In this document: in pieces, positions 26,541-35,789 of the stretch
Numbering within the stretch: the stretch's first letter is position 1
Layout: every line of letters starts with the position of its first letter
Source: Porticoccus sp002390525
Lineage (GTDB): Bacteria > Pseudomonadota > Gammaproteobacteria > Pseudomonadales > Porticoccaceae
Assembly (NCBI GenBank): GCA_943846655.1
Contig: OX044352.1
Coordinates: 496,001-560,000 of the forward strand
Length of the DNA: 64,000 nucleotides
Direction of reading: 5' to 3'
Position numbers and translations under genes: made by a program
The notes under the pieces: model-generated
What the model saw: only the letters and a program-made list of their open reading frames with translations
What the model was told of the DNA's origin: nothing
Database searches by the model: none

Positions 26541-27541
26541 TCCAGAATCGTAGACGTAACAGTAAAAGTTCCTCAAGTCTGCTTTCCGGCCATGATTTTA
26601 ATAATCAAGCACTTATTAATAGGCTTCAAAGTTATTTCTATAGCCATTATTTAGCTTTTAGTAGCGCAACAAGCAGGCTAAGTTCTCTACCTTTTCGGTT
26701 TTTAAGCATTTCTCTTGTAATAGCAATAGCATTGAGTTTACCCGCAGGTTTTTATGTTGCAGCAATCAATCTTCAAAAAATAACAAATATAACCGATAAC
26801 TCAAATACAATTTCAATATTTTTAAAAACTACAGTAACTCAGCCCCAAATTGAGTTATTAAAAGAAAAAATAAGCTTAGAAGAGGGTGTTGAAAATATTA
26901 GATATATATCAAGCCAAAAGGGTCTCGATGAATTCCGTATAGAATCTGGTTTCGGAGATGTATTAGAGATGTTGGACGAAAATCCATTGCCACCAGTTTT
27001 TCTTATCGAGCCAAATAGGAAGTTTCAAAACAACACTGAATTTATAAAAAAACTAGTTTTTAAATTAAAAAAAGAGCATCTTATAGAAAATATTCAGATT
27101 GATATGATGTGGTTAAAGAGGTTGCAAGCAATATCATTGATTGGCGAGAGGTTGTCATTCATGCTCGGAGCGATTTTAGCTTTTGGGGTTTTATTAATTA
27201 TTAGTAATGCAGTTTCACTCTCTCTTGATAGTAGAGGTGAAGAGGTCGTTGTAATAAAGCTTGTAGGTGGAACTGATAGTTACGTTCGAAGACCATTTTT
27301 ATATACAGGTTTTTGGTATGGAGCTGTTGGCGGAATTTTATCATGGATTTTTATAGCTATTGCTGTTTACTGGTTATCTATGCCTGTAGAAAAACTCTCT
27401 GCGCTATATCAAAACTCGTTAGAATTAGAGGGTTTGGGGTTTTTCGGCATGATATCGCTCGTATCAATAGGCGTAGGCCTCGGCTTATTAGGAGCCTGGC
27501 TAGCAGTTACTAGACAGCTGTCAGGCATAGAGTCGAAATAA
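26537..27541 (+). CDS. ftsX: Cell division protein FtsX
   Basis: Membrane partner of FtsE that activates amidases through EnvC-like proteins. A basic cytoplasmic N-terminus is followed by a first membrane segment (about residues 53-75), a periplasmic domain and three more C-terminal membrane segments, the FtsX topology. The 334-residue length is typical. Start overlaps the ftsE stop. Confidence 0.95.
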   Translation: MIQNRRRNSKSSSSLLSGHDFNNQALINRLQSYFYSHYLAFSSATSRLSSLPFRFLSISLVIAIALSLPAGFYVAAINLQKITNITDNSNTISIFLKTTVTQPQIELLKEKISLEEGVENIRYISSQKGLDEFRIESGFGDVLEMLDENPLPPVFLIEPNRKFQNNTEFIKKLVFKLKKEHLIENIQIDMMWLKRLQAISLIGERLSFMLGAILAFGVLLIISNAVSLSLDSRGEEVVVIKLVGGTDSYVRRPFLYTGFWYGAVGGILSWIFIAIAVYWLSMPVEKLSALYQNSLELEGLGFFGMISLVSIGVGLGLLGAWLAVTRQLSGIESK

Positions 27542-27547
27542 TTTTTA

Positions 27548-27577
27548 TTGATTTAAAACAGTCAGTTATGTTATATT
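27548..27577 (+). promoter_or_regulatory. Probable rpoH promoter
   Basis: TTGATT (27548-27553), an 18-base spacer and an extended -10 TGTTATATT (TATATT at 27572-27577) form a credible housekeeping promoter 60 bases upstream of rpoH. I do not see a sigma-E-type element here, unlike E. coli rpoH. Confidence 0.5.
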
Positions 27578-27637
27578 AATAAGCATATGTTAAATTAAAG
27601 CTTGCTAGGTAATTGCCTCAATATTTTCGAGATTATT

Positions 27638-28489
27638 ATGAGTAAAAATTTACAAATTTTAGACTGGATGGCTCCAGGAGCAAATATTACTGCATATATA
27701 CAGGGAGCTAATGCGATTGCTCTTCTCTCTGCCGAGGAAGAGCATTCACTTGCCGAGGATCTTTATTACAACGAAGATCTTGATGCTGCGAGACAATTAG
27801 TTATGTCTCATCTTCGCTTTGTTATATATATTGCTCGATCTTATAATGGCTACGGCCTACCCTTGGGAGATCTTATCCAAGAAGGAAATGTAGGCTTAAT
27901 GAAAGCAGTTAAGCGTTTCAATCCAGAAAAAAACGTTCGCTTAGTTTCTTTTGCTGTACATTGGGTTAAGGCTGAAATACATGAGTATGTTCTAAGAAAT
28001 TGGCGCATAGTTAAAGTTGCTACAACGAAAGCACAGAGAAAATTATTCTTTAATTTGCGTGGTGCAAAAAAGAATTTATCGTGGCTAACCAACAGTGAAG
28101 CTAAAGCAATAGCTGGGGATCTAGGAGTAGATGTTTCTCAAGTCATGGAAATGGAGAAACGTCTCTCAAGCCATGATGAGTGTTTTGATTTTTCTTCAGA
28201 CGAAGAAGATAACCCCTATCAAGCACCTGCTCTCTATTTAGAAGATAAAGAAGCTGATCCGGCTACATTAATTGAGTCCGCAGAGTCGATAAATAATAGC
28301 CATGATCTTATGACCAAGGCATTAGATAAACTAGATGAGCGAAGTCGAGATATCATCAAGAGCCGTTGGCTAAAAGATAAAAAAGATACTTTGCATGAGT
28401 TAGCAGATAGATATAACGTTTCTGCAGAACGTATAAGACAACTAGAAAAAAATGCAATGAAAAAAGTTCGTATGACAATGGAAGTATAA
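27638..28489 (+). CDS. rpoH: RNA polymerase sigma-32 (heat shock)
   Basis: Heat-shock sigma factor. Region 2 contains GLPLGDLIQEGNVGLMKAVKRF and the RpoH-box QRKLFFNLR (133-141), which is specific to sigma-32. Region 4 ends with DRYNVSAERIRQLEKNAMKK. The ATG at 27638 is used because it gives MSKNLQILDW at the usual place; an upstream in-frame ATG at 27602 would add 12 unusual residues. 283 residues. Location after ftsYEX is the conserved one. Confidence 0.96.
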   Translation: MSKNLQILDWMAPGANITAYIQGANAIALLSAEEEHSLAEDLYYNEDLDAARQLVMSHLRFVIYIARSYNGYGLPLGDLIQEGNVGLMKAVKRFNPEKNVRLVSFAVHWVKAEIHEYVLRNWRIVKVATTKAQRKLFFNLRGAKKNLSWLTNSEAKAIAGDLGVDVSQVMEMEKRLSSHDECFDFSSDEEDNPYQAPALYLEDKEADPATLIESAESINNSHDLMTKALDKLDERSRDIIKSRWLKDKKDTLHELADRYNVSAERIRQLEKNAMKKVRMTMEV

Positions 28490-28510
28490 TTCTAAATAAA
28501 CTGTATTCTT

Positions 28511-28543
28511 AAAAAAAGGCCGCACATTGTGCGGTTTTTTTTT
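28511..28543 (+). terminator. Rho-independent terminator after rpoH
   Basis: CCGCAC-ATT-GTGCGG stem (28520-28534) flanked by seven A and nine T residues. A strong, textbook-shaped terminator 30 bases after rpoH. Confidence 0.93.
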
Positions 28544-28591
28544 AATAACTTTGATTACTTCTATCGGTTAACTAACAAAAAGAACTTCAAA

Positions 28592-28969
28592 ATGAAAATA
28601 TTGGCGGGTATGACAGCTACATTAGGTTTCCTTGCCGTTGCATTAGGGGCTTTTGGGGCACATGTGCTTAAAAACAGTATTTCTTTAGAAATGATTAGTG
28701 TTTGGAAAACTGCTGTTCAGTATCAGATGTTTCATGTACTAGCATTATTGTCAATAATCCTTTTGGAGCAAAGAGACGATAGAGCTCAATGGCAAATTAT
28801 TGGTTGGTTGTTCGCAATAGGATGTATTATTTTTTCAGGTAGCCTCTATTTATTGGCAATCAGCGATATTAAAATTTTTGGTATGATTACTCCGATAGGT
28901 GGAGGTATGCTCTTAGTTGGCTGGCTACTTCTGCTCTTTTCTTTAATAAAAGATTCGAAGAAAAAATAA
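28592..28969 (+). CDS. DUF423 membrane protein (YgdD-like)
   Basis: A 125-residue integral membrane protein with four predicted helices. The N-terminus (GFLAVALGAFGAHVLKN) and KTAVQYQMFHVLALL match the DUF423 family, whose function is unknown. The frame opens at 28529 inside the rpoH terminator, so the ATG at 28592 is preferred. It may be expressed with trmB, 37 bases downstream. Confidence 0.88.
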   Translation: MKILAGMTATLGFLAVALGAFGAHVLKNSISLEMISVWKTAVQYQMFHVLALLSIILLEQRDDRAQWQIIGWLFAIGCIIFSGSLYLLAISDIKIFGMITPIGGGMLLVGWLLLLFSLIKDSKKK

Positions 28970-29006
28970 ATTTCATCGCCCTGATTGATAAAAATAAAAA
29001 GTTATT

Positions 29007-29720
29007 ATGGAGCGACTAAAGTTGAAAATTATTAAACCTGAATTTAAGAAAAAATCTGTACGAAGTTATGTTTTACGAATAGGGCGAATGACACATCGCC
29101 AAAGGTTGGCCTTCGATCATCATTGGCTAAATTATGGTGTAAGTCTTCACGATGGCCTATTTGATTCTAGTCTTCAATTTAGCCGAAATGCTCCTCAAGT
29201 TTTAGAAATTGGGTTTGGAATGGGTGAATCATTGTTCAAAATGACTCAACTTGAACCAGAAAAGGATTTTATAGGCATTGAGGTACATCTGCCTGGCGTG
29301 GGACGATTGATTAATAGCGCTGGAGAGCATAAATTAAAAAATCTGAAAGTGTATATGGCTGATGCAAAAGACGTTTTGGAGGATTGTATTATTGATGACA
29401 GCCTTCATCGTATCCAAATATATTTTCCTGATCCATGGCATAAGAAAAAACATAATAAGCGTCGTCTAATACAATCGGAGTTTATAGATTTTTTAAGATT
29501 TAAAATGGAGATAGGAGGCGTTATCCATTTAGCTACAGATTGGAAAAATTATGCAGAGCAGATGTTAAAAGTGATGGAAAATGCAGAGGGATATAAAAAC
29601 CTAGCTGGTCAAGGTAATTACTCAGTGAGACCAAACTTTCGTCCAATCACTAAATTCGAATCTAGAGGAAAAAGATTGGGTCATGGAGTTTGGGATCTTT
29701 TGTATACTCGAGCTTCATAG
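29007..29720 (+). CDS. trmB: tRNA (guanine46-N7)-methyltransferase
   Basis: Adds the m7G46 mark in the tRNA variable loop. SAM motif VLEIGFGMGESL (about 64-75), then FIGIEVHLPGVGRLI and the signature YFPDPWHKKKHNKRRL. The 237-residue length fits. Follows the DUF423 gene and precedes elbB on the same strand. Confidence 0.96.
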   Translation: MERLKLKIIKPEFKKKSVRSYVLRIGRMTHRQRLAFDHHWLNYGVSLHDGLFDSSLQFSRNAPQVLEIGFGMGESLFKMTQLEPEKDFIGIEVHLPGVGRLINSAGEHKLKNLKVYMADAKDVLEDCIIDDSLHRIQIYFPDPWHKKKHNKRRLIQSEFIDFLRFKMEIGGVIHLATDWKNYAEQMLKVMENAEGYKNLAGQGNYSVRPNFRPITKFESRGKRLGHGVWDLLYTRAS

Positions 29721-29783
29721 TTTATTGTAGATATTATATATTTGAGCTCCATGTTGATGATTAATAATTAGTAAGGAGATATT

Positions 29784-30446
29784 TTGAAAAAAAAAGTGGC
29801 GGTAGTTTTGTCTGGTTGCGGAGTTTATGATGGCTCGGAAATTTATGAAGTAGTCATCACACTCTTATATCTGGACAAAATAGGAGTAAAAGTACAGTGT
29901 TTTGCTCCAGACATCCCTCAAATGCACGTCGTAAACCATATTACTGGAAATGTTGTCAAAAGTGATGAAAGGAACGTACTTACTGAGTCAGCACGGTTGG
30001 CTCGAGGTGATATAAAAAATTTATCTGAGGCTAGGGCGATAGACTTCGATGCAGTTATTATACCTGGTGGTTTTGGTGCAGCAAAAAACTTATCTGATTT
30101 TGCAATCAAAGGTTCAGATTTATCGATAAATAAAGACTTAAAGTGTTTTGTTCAACAGATGCATAAAGCCAAAAAACCTATAGGAGCTATGTGTATCGCC
30201 CCAGCTATGGTGGGGGTCTTGTTTGGCAAGGGGGTCATTTTTACGATTGGTGATGATAAACCCACCGCTAAATCTATTGAAAAAACTGGAGCAATTCATC
30301 AAAAGTGCAGCGTAAATGAAATATGTGTCGATGAAGACAATCTTTTAATAACAACCCCTGCTTACATGTTAGCAAGCAGTATGAGTGAGGCAGCAACTGG
30401 CATCGAAAAATTAGTTTTAGCTGTTTGCGAAAGAATAAAAAGTTGA
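29784..30446 (+). CDS. elbB: Glyoxalase/isoprenoid-associated protein ElbB (DJ-1/PfpI superfamily)
   Basis: Class I glutamine-amidotransferase-like protein; E. coli ElbB has glyoxalase activity and was linked to isoprenoid production. The nucleophile elbow is C137 (GAMCIAPAM), with VLSGCGVYDGSEI and IPGGFGAAKNL as family blocks. Start is TTG at 29784, supported by AAGGAG 6 bases upstream and by the family N-terminus (KKVAVVLSG). The real substrate is not known. Confidence 0.9.
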   Translation: MKKKVAVVLSGCGVYDGSEIYEVVITLLYLDKIGVKVQCFAPDIPQMHVVNHITGNVVKSDERNVLTESARLARGDIKNLSEARAIDFDAVIIPGGFGAAKNLSDFAIKGSDLSINKDLKCFVQQMHKAKKPIGAMCIAPAMVGVLFGKGVIFTIGDDKPTAKSIEKTGAIHQKCSVNEICVDEDNLLITTPAYMLASSMSEAATGIEKLVLAVCERIKS

Positions 30447-30468
30447 GAAACTATGCAATTTGAGTCGT

Positions 30469-30960
30469 ATGATAAACTTCAAAAAAGATAGCCTTTGGTC
30501 GTATTCCCAAATACAGTATACTCAACCCGGTGTTGAAGAGTATTGCTTAGAACTGCAAAATACATACAGAGGTAATGTAAATATATTACTATTTTGTAGT
30601 TGGCTGGGATATTGTGGCATAAAAATATCAATCAAAGATGTTATTTTGGCAATTAGTACTATTAAGGATTGGGATCTTAATGTTGTTCAATCCTTAAGAA
30701 GAGCCAGAAAATATTATACTGAATCTCCAATGGCAATAGAAAATAATAATATTAAAAGTGACCTTAAAAAATTAGAACTTATCTCAGAAAAATCTGTGCA
30801 AAATACTTTATATGAATGGACCCTTTTGCAGAACTTCAAGCCTAGTATTGCAAAAGATTTAAAATGGACAATAACCAACATTAATAAATACTTAGTTATT
30901 TTAGATGCACCAATTTTATCAGAAAAGAATAAATTATTTTCTCATGAGAATTTCACTTGA
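30469..30960 (+). CDS. TIGR02444 family protein (DUF2390)
   Basis: A soluble, mostly helical 163-residue protein matching the TIGR02444 family (LWSYSQIQYTQPGVEEYCL, VNILLFCSWLG) of proteobacterial proteins with no known role. The frame could begin at TTG 30460, but the ATG at 30469 gives the family N-terminus. No clear Shine-Dalgarno is seen. It follows elbB by about 22 bases and precedes the FKBP gene. Confidence 0.75.
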   Translation: MINFKKDSLWSYSQIQYTQPGVEEYCLELQNTYRGNVNILLFCSWLGYCGIKISIKDVILAISTIKDWDLNVVQSLRRARKYYTESPMAIENNNIKSDLKKLELISEKSVQNTLYEWTLLQNFKPSIAKDLKWTITNINKYLVILDAPILSEKNKLFSHENFT

Positions 30961-31030
30961 TTCAGTTTAAGCATGGGTTATTATGCGGCATATTTTAATT
31001 ACTTTAGTTTGAGACAAAAAGGATAATTTC

Positions 31031-31804
31031 ATGAAACTTGCTTACCTGGTCGCTATTATCGTAGCAATATTTGGTTTAATTGCTTGTACTGAGAAACAAA
31101 ATTCAAAAGCTGTAGATGTCAAAGCAAACGAAGTGTCCACTTTGAACGGCACTGAACCAGATAATCAGCTAAAGACAGATATTGAAAAATTTAGCTATAT
31201 AGTCGGTGGGGATGTAGGTCTTCAGTTTTTTCAGTCACAAACTAGTATCGATATGGATGCATTCACACTCGGTATGCAAGATACATTAAATAACAAACGA
31301 CCAAAATTATCAAAAAAGGAAGCAGAGAAGGCGGTAAAGAAATATTATGAAGAGCAGCAAAAAAAGGCTGCTGAATTCCAAGAAAAAGCGACAGTAATAG
31401 CAGAAAAAAACTTTAAAGCAGGTCAAGAATTCCTAACAAAAAATGCTAAGAAAGATGGAGTTATTACAAAGGATAGTGGCTTACAATATAAAATAATCAT
31501 CCCTGGCTCAGGGGCATCGCCAAATTCAAATAGTGATGTTCTTGTACACTATAAAGGCACCTACATAGATGGACGCGAATTTGATGCATCATCACAGCAT
31601 GATGGTGCAAAAGCGGTGAAAATAAACCTAAGTCAAGTTATACCAGGATGGACTGAGGCACTACAGTTAATGAAAGAGGGTGCTAAATGGGAGATTTATT
31701 TACCACCGAATATTGCTTATGGTGAAGCTGGCTCAATGCCCACCATTGAACCAATGACTACTCTTATTTTTGAAGTAGAACTAGAGCAAGTTATAGCTGA
31801 ATGA
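31031..31804 (+). CDS. FKBP-type peptidyl-prolyl isomerase lipoprotein
   Basis: Periplasmic Mip/FkpA-like foldase. A lipobox (GLIAC, C19) suggests a lipoprotein anchored in the envelope. An N-terminal dimerisation segment and a long charged helix (about 95-140, KKYYEEQQKKAAEFQEKA) lead to the FKBP domain (about 165-255) with VHYKGTYIDGREFDASS, QVIPGWTEALQLM and YGEAGS. All expected active-site blocks are present. Convergent with lrgB. Confidence 0.93.
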   Translation: MKLAYLVAIIVAIFGLIACTEKQNSKAVDVKANEVSTLNGTEPDNQLKTDIEKFSYIVGGDVGLQFFQSQTSIDMDAFTLGMQDTLNNKRPKLSKKEAEKAVKKYYEEQQKKAAEFQEKATVIAEKNFKAGQEFLTKNAKKDGVITKDSGLQYKIIIPGSGASPNSNSDVLVHYKGTYIDGREFDASSQHDGAKAVKINLSQVIPGWTEALQLMKEGAKWEIYLPPNIAYGEAGSMPTIEPMTTLIFEVELEQVIAE

Positions 31805-31816
31805 TGCCAATCTCAA

Positions 31817-32527
31817 TTAATTGACAATCAGCAATACAAGATATGGTAAAACTAGTGCAGTGAAAACTCCCGTCATTCCAAGACCGAGTACCGCGAATGA
31901 GCCACATCTGCGGTTAATTTTAAATGCTCTAGCACTTCCTATGGCATGTGCAGAAATCCCAAGGATGTAACCTCTGATACGGTCATCCTGTATGTTTAAT
32001 ATTTTAAATACAATAGGCCCAAAAATTATACCCATTAACCCAGTTGCCACTACTATCCCCGTGGTCATACTTGGGTCCCCTCCAATTTCTTCAGCGATAC
32101 GAAGTGCTATTGGAGTTGTTACAGATTTAGGGGCGATTGATGTCAGAACGTTTACTTCTAAGCCAAAAGCAAATGCGAGTCCTAGTGCGCTAAAACTAGC
32201 AAGAGAAGCAGCAAATATTAAAGTCAAAATTAAGGGTTTAAATATTTCTTTGAACTGCTTCAGTTGATTATATAAAGGTATTGCCAATGCAACGATCGCT
32301 GTATCCAGAAAAAAATAAAAAGGTTCATTTGCAATTCGATAAGATTGATAATCAACCTCCAGTGATATAAGGAAAATATATACTAAAAATGCACTCATAA
32401 TCATGGGATGAAATAAAATATGAAAAAAAGAAACGCTAATAGAAATTTTTGAAAGCCAGTGGGTTAAACTAAAAATTATAATGGTTAGAGCACAAAGAAT
32501 AATTGTGTTTATCATTTCCATAGTCAT
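31817..32527 (-). CDS. lrgB: LrgB/CidB family membrane protein
   Basis: Integral membrane protein of 236 residues and about seven helices, with the family block SIAPKSVTTPIALRIAEEIGG. LrgB works with holin-like LrgA; the pair has been tied to murein hydrolase control in Gram-positive bacteria and, in some species, to pyruvate transport. Start overlaps the lrgA stop by 4 bases. Its role in a gammaproteobacterium is uncertain. Confidence 0.9.
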   Translation of the reverse strand: MTMEMINTIILCALTIIIFSLTHWLSKISISVSFFHILFHPMIMSAFLVYIFLISLEVDYQSYRIANEPFYFFLDTAIVALAIPLYNQLKQFKEIFKPLILTLIFAASLASFSALGLAFAFGLEVNVLTSIAPKSVTTPIALRIAEEIGGDPSMTTGIVVATGLMGIIFGPIVFKILNIQDDRIRGYILGISAHAIGSARAFKINRRCGSFAVLGLGMTGVFTALVLPYLVLLIVN

Positions 32528-32889
32528 CTATTTATTTTAATTTTTTGATCATGCCTTACAAGAAAAAATTTCATTATAAGACTACCAAAAAACAACGTTA
32601 AAAGTGTAGACACGAAAGTACTAACTAGTATGTATAGCCATATACTCAAATCCTCCTGTATTAAAAATAAACATCCCACGCATGAAGGAACTAAGAATAG
32701 ATATAAAAAACGAATTACTAGATCTGAAGATTCCTCAACCCAGAGGGGAATTGTGATATTTGTGGCTAGGAGGGTTAAAAAAAATAACAACATACCAACA
32801 ACAGAAGAAGGTATCGGTATATTTCCCAAATAGACAACGTATTCGCCGATACCCTGAAAAATCAGTAATACCAAAATTCCTCTTAACAT
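32524..32889 (-). CDS. lrgA: Holin-like LrgA/CidA family protein
   Basis: A 121-residue membrane protein with three to four helices, including the family segment YLGNIPIPSSVVGMLLFFLTL. It pairs with LrgB. Its start lies within the last 7 bases of dsbB and its end overlaps lrgB, so dsbB, lrgA and lrgB look translationally coupled. Confidence 0.88.
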   Translation of the reverse strand: MLRGILVLLIFQGIGEYVVYLGNIPIPSSVVGMLLFFLTLLATNITIPLWVEESSDLVIRFLYLFLVPSCVGCLFLIQEDLSIWLYILVSTFVSTLLTLFFGSLIMKFFLVRHDQKIKINR

Positions 32890-33368
32890 GTTTTATTGTT
32901 TCGCATAATTTTCAATACAGATAAAGTGGCGATAGCTATGAAGCATATCAAAGTCCAACCAGGAATACTTAAACCTATAAATGTCCACTGAACGGCTGCA
33001 CAATTTCCATCACCCTGAATCAAAATTTTTATAGCCTCGTTAACGTTAAATGAATCAAAAAGATAGTCTACTGGCGGTCCACATGCAGGTATTTTCTCAG
33101 GTGGAAGACTTTGAAGCCATAATTGCTTTGAGGCAAAATAACCACCAACAAGGGCACTAAGAGCTACTATTAATCCATAGATTTTAGGACCCCTATTGTG
33201 AATAAATGCTAATAACGAAAATAAACCAATAATTGCTATAAAAAACCTTTGAGTAATACAAAGGTAACATGGGCTTAACCCCATTATATATTGCATAAAA
33301 AAGGCAACCCCAAGAAGGATTACACAAGCTATAAAGATTAAAAAATCTATTTTTCTTTCGTTTGCCAT
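32883..33368 (-). CDS. dsbB: Disulfide bond formation protein DsbB
   Basis: Four-helix inner-membrane protein that re-oxidises DsbA and passes electrons to ubiquinone. The first periplasmic loop has C34-YL-C37 and the second C96 and C123, the full set of four cysteines. 161 residues. Its partner DsbA is encoded at 8206-8841. Oddly, its stop codon is embedded in the start of lrgA. Confidence 0.95.
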   Translation of the reverse strand: MANERKIDFLIFIACVILLGVAFFMQYIMGLSPCYLCITQRFFIAIIGLFSLLAFIHNRGPKIYGLIVALSALVGGYFASKQLWLQSLPPEKIPACGPPVDYLFDSFNVNEAIKILIQGDGNCAAVQWTFIGLSIPGWTLICFIAIATLSVLKIMRNNKTC

Positions 33369-33491
33369 GCTGCGCCTACATCCTTTCGTGTACTCGAATA
33401 ACTAATTCCAAATTAACAGTGAATTACAGTTCTTTATTTCTATACAGATTTTGTAATTTTTTATAAATACTCCACGACTTCAAAGTTATCC

Positions 33492-33582
33492 AGTGAATAT
33501 TCACTATGAAATTTTAAGCCTAGGTACTTAAAAATTTGTTTCCAGCTTAGTGGATTACAGCTCTATAGTGTGTAGAATACAC
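33492..33582. promoter_or_regulatory. Dyad elements in the dsbB / 33667 spacer
   Basis: The 298-base divergent spacer 33369-33666 holds a perfect 14-base palindrome (AGTGAATATTCACT, 33492-33505) and GTGTA-GAA-TACAC (33570-33582). A TATAAT at 33598-33603 could be the -10 of the plus-strand gene but lacks a good -35. Nothing else is recognised here. Confidence 0.35.
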
Positions 33583-33666
33583 AAACACTTCATATATTAT
33601 AATGAATATTTTATTGGCAAACTTAAAATATTTTGTATGCTAGCAATCTAAAAAGGACTTTAACTA

Positions 33667-34140
33667 ATGGCCAGAGTTTTTTGTTTCGTTATTTCCCTAG
33701 TTTTTTTTACAGTGCCAAACTTTGTTTCACCTGCCTCTTCCTATGCAAGCTTGATGCCTGGTGGCTCCCCTACTGGACTCGGTGGTGCGCACAATAGTCA
33801 TACTAGAACAATGAAACATGTTGATAAAAAATTCAATCAGGGCAAATTAATTTATAAGGGTATGGATAAGAAAGTTGGCAAACAAAAATGGTGTTTAAAG
33901 GTTGAAGACGAGCTAGTTAAACTGAATATTTTTAATTTGTGGAAAACATATAAATTATTTAGGGGTGTAACAACAGATTATTTTGTTGATAATTTCTACG
34001 TTTGCGATAGACCAGAAAATACTGCATACGAGTTAATAGGAAAACAAAATATGCAAAGAGTCGTTTATTATCTCGATAGGAGATTTAAGCTCTACTTAAC
34101 TGAGCGTTCAATTGCATATCTCTATAAGAAGGGCCCATAA
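33667..34140 (+). CDS. Unrecognised exported protein
   Basis: I do not recognise this 157-residue protein. It has a signal-peptide-like N-terminus (hydrophobic residues 3-20, possible cleavage near ASS or SYA). The mature part is basic, with a Gly/Ser-rich start (MPGGSPTGLGGAHNSHT) and two cysteines (in KWCLKV and YVCDRP) that could form a disulfide. No membrane segment follows. AAGGACTT upstream of the ATG is a plausible ribosome site. It is convergent with gshA (2-base gap) and divergent from dsbB. Confidence 0.65.
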   Translation: MARVFCFVISLVFFTVPNFVSPASSYASLMPGGSPTGLGGAHNSHTRTMKHVDKKFNQGKLIYKGMDKKVGKQKWCLKVEDELVKLNIFNLWKTYKLFRGVTTDYFVDNFYVCDRPENTAYELIGKQNMQRVVYYLDRRFKLYLTERSIAYLYKKGP

Positions 34141-34142
34141 GT

Positions 34143-35789
34143 TTACAATTTTTTTTCGTCATACTGTTCATAATATTTTTTAAGGAATTTGCTAAAACTC
34201 ATTGAATCAGCTTTCTCGATTATCGATTGGTTTTTATGAGACTGGATCGCCATATCTGTATATTCCTTAATTTTCTCTGGTCCAAACTCTCTCTGCTGCA
34301 AATACTTACGACTTTTGAGTGAAAGATCCATTGCTAATTGAAAAAAAGTTTTTTTACTTTTCTTCATAGCGCCCAGAATCTTTCCTGAGGGAGTTAGAGA
34401 GGGACTCTCTATTAATATTTCGAATTTTTTCAAAACCTTATTGTATCTCTTTGTTTGAATTTTTTTATCTAAGATATTTGCCAGTACATACATTTCTTGA
34501 AAAATAGACTTACCCCAATCTTTAAAGGATCGCATTCCATCTGCATCATGAAGCATTAGATTAGGACTCCTGCCCTTTTCAACCATTATCTTTTGATTGA
34601 CCAGTATACGGGTGTGTTCATCTTGATCTGAAGGCAAACTCTCTGATAACAAACATGTTAGTAAAAATAGATCCATAAAGTCTATCTGATCGCGGTCGAT
34701 ACCAATTGGCAAAAAAGGATTAAGATCAATGCACCGAACTTCAATATACTCCACCCCTTCTTCAGACAAAGCCCTCAGAGGTGCTTGTCCTGTTTTACTC
34801 GATCTTTTAGGTCGTATAGGGCTATAAAATTCGTTTTCAATTTGTAAAATATTTGAATTCAGTTGCTTGTAATTTTTATTAGAATCTTTTAACCCGATCA
34901 GCTCATAATCTATAAACGGCTTAGCTAGCTGACTCCTGAGTGTCTTAATGTAACTATCTAAGCTGTTGTAGCTAATTACCAGGTCTGCTTGTTTTTTACT
35001 TTGATACCCTAAATCACTCATTCTTAAGGACGTAGCATAAGGGAGATGTAAACTGTGCTCATCATTAGCAAATTTCATGAGGCTATGTCTCCTGTTTCTT
35101 GCAAAACTGCGGCAAACTGCAGGGGATGAACCAAATAGATATAAAAGTAACCAATAATGGCGACGAAAATTCCTTATTAATGAAAAATAATTTTTTGTTT
35201 TAAAGTCCTTTAGGGATAAGTCAGATTTTTCGGCCTTCCTAAATATATCCATCATATCGTCCGACACTGAAAAATTATAATGAATACCTGCTACAGTTTG
35301 CATTAACTTTCCGTATCGATGACCAAGCCCTACTCTATACACATGCTTCATTTTTCCAATATTCGAGGATCCATAAATGCCGACAGGTATATTGCTATCA
35401 CCATTTAGTTGACATGGCATGCTGCTTGTCCAAAGTAACTCATCAGAAATATTTTGATATGTGTAGCAGTGTGCATCCTCTAAAATTTGAATAACTTCGT
35501 CTACATCCGTTAATGGTGGTGTGATGAATTCAAGTAGGGCTTCTGAAAAATCAGTTGTTATTCGCGGGTGGGTAAGAGCAGATCCTAACGACTTAGAATG
35601 AGTATTTTGAGATAAAGTTCCTGATTTTGTTACACGCAAGCTTTCTTTTTCAATTCCCCTGGTGATATCTAAAAGAATTTTGGAAGATCCATGCTCACTG
35701 AGTAAATTTAGGCGATCTTTTGATAAAGACAAATTTTCTTCCTTGAGCAAAACTGATGAAAAAACTTCAGAGTGCAAGCAATATAACAT
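34143..35789 (-). CDS. gshA: Glutamate-cysteine ligase
   Basis: First step of glutathione synthesis (proteobacterial GshA type). Blocks ITRGIEKESLRV, TTDFSEALLEFITPP, YEYIEVR-like VEYIEVRCIDLNPFLP and the central AGIHYNFS are diagnostic. It is 548 residues, about 30 longer than E. coli, because of an N-terminal stretch (MLYCLHSEVFSSVL) that does not look conserved; the true start may be further in. Divergent from the acetone carboxylase operon across a 556-base spacer. Confidence 0.94.
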   Translation of the reverse strand: MLYCLHSEVFSSVLLKEENLSLSKDRLNLLSEHGSSKILLDITRGIEKESLRVTKSGTLSQNTHSKSLGSALTHPRITTDFSEALLEFITPPLTDVDEVIQILEDAHCYTYQNISDELLWTSSMPCQLNGDSNIPVGIYGSSNIGKMKHVYRVGLGHRYGKLMQTVAGIHYNFSVSDDMMDIFRKAEKSDLSLKDFKTKNYFSLIRNFRRHYWLLLYLFGSSPAVCRSFARNRRHSLMKFANDEHSLHLPYATSLRMSDLGYQSKKQADLVISYNSLDSYIKTLRSQLAKPFIDYELIGLKDSNKNYKQLNSNILQIENEFYSPIRPKRSSKTGQAPLRALSEEGVEYIEVRCIDLNPFLPIGIDRDQIDFMDLFLLTCLLSESLPSDQDEHTRILVNQKIMVEKGRSPNLMLHDADGMRSFKDWGKSIFQEMYVLANILDKKIQTKRYNKVLKKFEILIESPSLTPSGKILGAMKKSKKTFFQLAMDLSLKSRKYLQQREFGPEKIKEYTDMAIQSHKNQSIIEKADSMSFSKFLKKYYEQYDEKKL

